From NCBI RefSeq assembly GCF_014193515.1, contig NZ_BLXX01000019.1, positions 1-54,853 on the forward strand: a DNA stretch of 54,853 nt, read 5' to 3'. Within the stretch, counting starts at the first letter, position 1. Every line of letters starts with the position of its first letter. This document shows, piece after piece, positions 52,315-54,853 of this stretch. Below the pieces are notes generated by a model that saw nothing but the letters and a program-made list of their open reading frames with translations, was not told the DNA's origin and did not search any database. A program made the position numbers and the translations under genes. The DNA comes from Geomonas silvestris. GTDB lineage: Bacteria > Desulfobacterota > Desulfuromonadia > Geobacterales > Geobacteraceae.

Positions 52315-52995
52315 TCACTTCCCGCCGCGAGGCGAATTCTCCGGTGCTTTCCGACCCGCCAAAAGTCGGGCCGGCAGCTTGATGCGAAAGATCGGCAGCA
52401 ACTGCCCGACGACGATCAGGGCAAAGAATCCGAGGAACAGGAGCATGGCCCAGTTCCCATGAGAGGCGGCGCTTGGAGCAGCAAGGAGATAATAGCTCGC
52501 TCCCATGAGAGTCGCAACCAGCAGACAGCTCATAAGCTTCACCGGCAGGCGCGTTTTCGGTCCCGGGCCGGCCTGGTTGCGCTGCGGGCCGTGCGGGTCG
52601 GCCAGGACGCTCGTGCGGTGTTTCTCGAAGGCACAGGCCACCGCCTGCCAGAGCTCGCCGGTGTCGGCGGAGCTGGCCGGCTTCAGGGCGTGGTAGAAGA
52701 TCCCCTCCTGGCGCACCTGGCGGGCCTGGCTCAGGCTCAAGGCCTCGGATACCATGATGATGTGCAGGTGGCGGTTGCATTTCTTCAACAGGTGGATGAG
52801 TTCCGTGGTGGAGATCCGGTCGCCGAAGCTGCTTCCCAGCAAAAGGACGGCTACCCGGTTTTCCATGACCCGTGCCAGTACCTCGTCCGCGCTCGCCGCG
52901 GTGCCGACCTGGAACCCTTCGTCCTTGAAGAAGTCGGCCATGCGCCTGCGGAACTTGGCGTCTGTGTCGGCTATGATGATCTCTCGCTCGCCCAT
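52315..52995 (-). CDS. Membrane-anchored pseudo-receiver protein
   Basis: 226 aa. Residues 1-~125 have receiver-like order (REIIIADTDAKFRRRMADFFKDEGF, VAVLLLGSSFGDR, IIMVSEA, FYHALKPAS). The strand that should end in the phospho-acceptor Asp reads LLLGSS, so phosphorylation at the usual site is not possible; the conserved Lys remains in ALKPAS. Two membrane segments follow (LMSCLLVATLMGASYYLLA and WAMLLFLGFFALIVVGQLL). A cytoplasmic docking or regulatory piece attached to the electron-transfer complex is the likely role; inferred. Sits between the small membrane protein and the heptahaem cytochrome genes. Confidence 0.83.
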   Translation of the reverse strand: MGEREIIIADTDAKFRRRMADFFKDEGFQVGTAASADEVLARVMENRVAVLLLGSSFGDRISTTELIHLLKKCNRHLHIIMVSEALSLSQARQVRQEGIFYHALKPASSADTGELWQAVACAFEKHRTSVLADPHGPQRNQAGPGPKTRLPVKLMSCLLVATLMGASYYLLAAPSAASHGNWAMLLFLGFFALIVVGQLLPIFRIKLPARLLAGRKAPENSPRGGK

Positions 52996-53030
52996 ACCTC
53001 ACCTCGACTTGCGCGCCGTGAAGGCTCCGG

Positions 53031-53297
53031 CTACTTCTTCCCCGACGCCGCGACCTTCTCCTTCTTGTGGAACACGCTCGCCACTCCCTTGGCCATCGCC
53101 CCGAAGAGCATCATGCAGGGGACGATCTGCAACACGATCACCGCACCCAGGAAGAAGATGAACAGCTTGGAGGTAAGCCCCCCCGACACGTCCGCGATTC
53201 CCGAGATGGCGACCGCTCCGGCCAGCACCACCGCGATGATCCCCACCGTGGCGATTTTTCCCGTTTTGGATTTCTTGGTTTCCGTTTCGGCTTTCAT
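53031..53297 (-). CDS. Small inner-membrane protein of the cytochrome operon
   Basis: 88 aa. Two membrane segments (IATVGIIAVVLAGAVAISGIA and LFIFFLGAVIVLQIVPCMMLFGAMA) between Lys-rich ends. AAAGGAGA-type site precedes ATG 53297. Unknown family; probably a structural subunit of the membrane electron-transfer complex. Good spacing to both neighbours (35 and 57 bp). Confidence 0.8.
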   Translation of the reverse strand: MKAETETKKSKTGKIATVGIIAVVLAGAVAISGIADVSGGLTSKLFIFFLGAVIVLQIVPCMMLFGAMAKGVASVFHKKEKVAASGKK

Positions 53298-53354
53298 GGC
53301 GTTCTCCTTTCCCCCTTATGGGGCTGCTCGCGTCCTGCCCGCTCCGGTTCCGGC

Positions 53355-54347
53355 TCAGCCGCGGACGTGGCAGCTGTCGCAGTTGCCGCGCACCGTGAAG
53401 GCGGTGCCGCCGTCATGGCAAGCTCCACAGGATTTGGCCTTGCGCATCTCGGCCATGCTGACCGGCTTGTTGCCGGTTTTCAGCGGGAAGGTCCGGGTGT
53501 GGCAGGAGCTGCAGCTGTACTTGGCCAAGTGGGCGTTGTGGCTGAACTTCACGTTGGCGATCCCCGCCAGCTTGAAGTTGACGTCTTTTACCGGGTGGCA
53601 CTTGCCGCAGCTGGCGACCGCGAAGGCCTCCTTGCCGTTGTGGCAGGCGCCGCACGATTTCCCCTTCTTCATGGCCGCCATGGTCACCGATTTGCGCGGG
53701 CCTATCGGGTAGAGCTTCGCGTGGCAGGCGCTGCAGTCGTACTGCTGCTGGTGCGTCTTGTGGCTGAAGCGGGTGGGGCCGGTCTGCTTCACGTTGAAGA
53801 CGATCTCTTTCGTTGGGTGGCAGCCGCCGCAGTTGGCGAGGGCAAAGGCCTTCGCGCCGTTGTGGCAGGCGCCGCAGGATTTCCCCTTCTCCATCTCCGC
53901 CATGGTGAAGGTCCGGTTCGGGCCGGTGGCGAAGAGTTTCGGGTGGCAGGCGTCGCACTGCTGATCCTTGAGGTGCTTCGCGTGGCTGAAACGGACGGCG
54001 CCGGTCTGCTTCACCTGGTAGGTGATCTCCTTCACCTTGTGGCAGGCGGTGCACTTGGTGATGCTGAAGGCGATATTCCCGTCGTGGCACTTGCCGCAGG
54101 ATTTCCCCTTCTCCATGTCCGCCATCGAATAGCGCACGTTGCTGGTGTTCTTGACGTTGTCGTGGCACGATTTGCAGCTCACCTTGCCGAGCTTCTCCGT
54201 CTTCTGGCTCAGGTGCTGCTTGTGGCTGAAGAGCACCTTCCCCGCGCCGGGGGTGTTGTAGGTCACTTCCTTGAGCTCCAGTGCGGCTGCTCCCGAGACG
54301 CTTGCTGCCAGTGCTGTTAGGACGATGATGGCTGATCCGAATCTCAT
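53355..54347 (-). CDS. Dodecahaem periplasmic cytochrome of four c7-type modules
   Basis: 330 aa. Signal peptide to about SGAAA. Twelve CxxCH sites arranged as four triplets; each module opens with a FSHxxH distal-His pair (FSHKQH, FSHAKH, FSHKTH, FSHNAH) and contains the phrase MxxMxKGKSCGxCH. This is the triheme c7 domain repeated four times, the architecture of the G. sulfurreducens 'nanowire' cytochrome GSU1996 and its relatives. Expected job: carry electrons across the periplasm. GGGAGGGAGA lies before the ATG. First gene of an operon with a sigma-54 promoter and two upstream dyads. Confidence 0.93.
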   Translation of the reverse strand: MRFGSAIIVLTALAASVSGAAALELKEVTYNTPGAGKVLFSHKQHLSQKTEKLGKVSCKSCHDNVKNTSNVRYSMADMEKGKSCGKCHDGNIAFSITKCTACHKVKEITYQVKQTGAVRFSHAKHLKDQQCDACHPKLFATGPNRTFTMAEMEKGKSCGACHNGAKAFALANCGGCHPTKEIVFNVKQTGPTRFSHKTHQQQYDCSACHAKLYPIGPRKSVTMAAMKKGKSCGACHNGKEAFAVASCGKCHPVKDVNFKLAGIANVKFSHNAHLAKYSCSSCHTRTFPLKTGNKPVSMAEMRKAKSCGACHDGGTAFTVRGNCDSCHVRG

Positions 54348-54463
54348 GATGTCTCCCTCCCAGGCCTATGATTTTGGAATCGCTAAAGCGTCGTCTGTGA
54401 AACCGATCCAGCTGATTCTCTTGGGGTTATTGCGCATAAAAACGGCCGGTCACCCAGGAACTA

Positions 54464-54478
54464 GCATCAGCCGTGCCC
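54464..54478 (-). promoter_or_regulatory. Sigma-54 promoter of the cytochrome operon
   Basis: Minus strand GGGCACGGCTGATGC: GG at -24 and GC at -12 correctly spaced, with GGCACG and TGC matching the consensus. Inferred start near 54452, about 105 nt before the ATG. Confidence 0.78.
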
Positions 54479-54576
54479 GAATTGTCTCTTCTTGAGTGTT
54501 TTCTCATAACCCGCTGTCCTGGCGTCGTTATTTCCGCGACAGAAAACCCATGAATCGCAGCCGTTTTCCGGATTCA

Positions 54577-54595
54577 TGTATAGGAGCTCTATACA
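54577..54595. promoter_or_regulatory. Upstream activator dyad C (TGTAT-N9-ATACA)
   Basis: TGTATAGGAGCTCTATACA, 7-bp arms. Centre about 134 bp upstream of the inferred cytochrome-operon start. Confidence 0.75.
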
Positions 54596-54688
54596 GCCAT
54601 TTGGCCGGCACGTTTTTCCCTTAGGGAAGAAATGAGGCTGGACCCGCTCTGGGCGCGGCTTTAGTGGGATGTGGGGGGGGAGGGGAGG

Positions 54689-54707
54689 TGTATAGCGCTA
54701 CTATACG
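54689..54707. promoter_or_regulatory. Upstream activator dyad D (TGTAT-N9-ATACG)
   Basis: TGTATAGCGCTACTATACG, same arms as dyad C with one end mismatch. Centre about 246 bp upstream of the start and 112 bp from dyad C; ends 17 bp before the insertion sequence. Confidence 0.7.
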
Positions 54708-54724
54708 GGGCGCGGATGGGTGTT

Positions 54725-54853
54725 TGGAATTGCCCCGATTTCGTGGACAGTCGGTTAAGCGGCTAGGTTGAGTTGATCGACCTCGAACGGGGTCCGATAC
54801 CCCAGCGAGGAATGAATCCGTTTGCGGTTGTAGAACCGCTCGATGTAGTCAAA
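54725..54853 (-). mobile_element. End of an IS3-family insertion sequence (rest outside window)
   Basis: A terminal repeat-like sequence TGGAATTGCCCCGATTTCGT at 54725-54744 (continuing GGACA) matches the TG...GCCCC...TGGA pattern of IS3-family ends, followed inward by the transposase 3' end. The other end and target duplication cannot be seen. Confidence 0.75.
54755..54853 (-). CDS. IS3-family transposase (OrfB), C-terminal 32 residues only
   Basis: Reading leftward from the window edge, the frame gives FDYIERFYNRKRIHSSLGYR then TPFEVDQLNLAA and stop. The YIE-FYN-R-H-SLGY-P-E pattern is the C-terminus of the DDE integrase domain of IS3-family transposases. The gene is cut by the window edge, not truncated as far as can be seen. 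Confidence 0.9.
   Translation of the reverse strand, partial: FDYIERFYNRKRIHSSLGYRTPFEVDQLNLAA

Larger units (their letters stand above)
54348..54724. other. Control region of the cytochrome operon, 377 bp up to the IS
   Basis: Contains a leftward sigma-54 promoter (54464-54478) and dyads C and D. The far end is interrupted by an IS3-family element. No gene seen. Confidence 0.72.

Noticed and set aside
51170..53002. A single 610-codon minus-strand frame spanning the heptahaem cytochrome and the pseudo-receiver gene
   Set aside because: The upstream part is out-of-frame translation of the pseudo-receiver gene; a GTG with AAAGGAGG and a signal peptide fixes the cytochrome start at 52264.

Overview
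The window looks like chromosomal DNA of a Geobacter-type bacterium (Desulfuromonadales; Geobacter, Geomonas or Citrifermentans relatives). This is inferred from GC-rich coding sequence, many c-type cytochrome motifs, a membrane-bound uptake NiFe hydrogenase, rubrerythrin and rubredoxin, a PATAN/receiver protein at the head of a chemosensory cluster, and sigma-54 control. No database search was possible; identities rest on motifs, order and length.

Layout. 1-148: end of an rRNA operon (5S rRNA and terminator). 192-4928 (-): tight five-gene operon of a free-standing carrier protein, acyl-CoA-dehydrogenase-like flavoprotein, amino-acid-type adenylation enzyme, amidohydrolase and GNAT transferase, which reads as a small carrier-protein-based amino-acid oxidation pathway. 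5379-8247: PilZ protein, NRDE protein, lipoprotein. 8818-11664: three-gene ABC importer. 11927-13282: hisI-hisG. 13530-15850: small membrane protein, rubrerythrin, Fur-family regulator with a palindromic operator, small periplasmic protein. 16154-20150 (-): uptake hydrogenase operon whose small subunit has Asp in place of one proximal-cluster Cys. 20399-24332 (-): small protein, then ATP-type and GTP-type PEP carboxykinases side by side. 25158-28249: rubredoxin, class V aminotransferase, der. 28330-42071: thirteen-gene chemosensory cluster without a chemoreceptor. 42257-46395: leuS, lptE, holA. 46520-54347: a redox module. 54725-end: end of an IS3-family insertion sequence.

Main discovery. 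The right-hand redox module appears to be one regulon. A divergent intergenic region (47950-48493) separates a membrane haem-c sensor operon (-) from an NtrC-type regulator (+). Both that sensor operon and the operon at 54347-50433 (dodecahaem cytochrome, small membrane protein, membrane-anchored pseudo-receiver, heptahaem cytochrome with an EF-hand, cytochrome b) have a good sigma-54 promoter, and upstream of each promoter lie two copies of the same 19-bp dyad TGTAT-N9-ATACA, about 108/211 and 134/246 bp before the inferred start sites. The simplest model is that the NtrC-type regulator at 48494-49903 binds these dyads and switches on a quinol-cytochrome electron conduit together with its own haem sensor.

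Other structure not explained by genes: short-period repeats with 7-bp units (GTTCTAG/C) or 6-bp units (GGTTGA/GGTTAA) arranged as inverted arms in intergenic regions, two of which bracket the cheA-cheB core and one of which lies in front of leuS.
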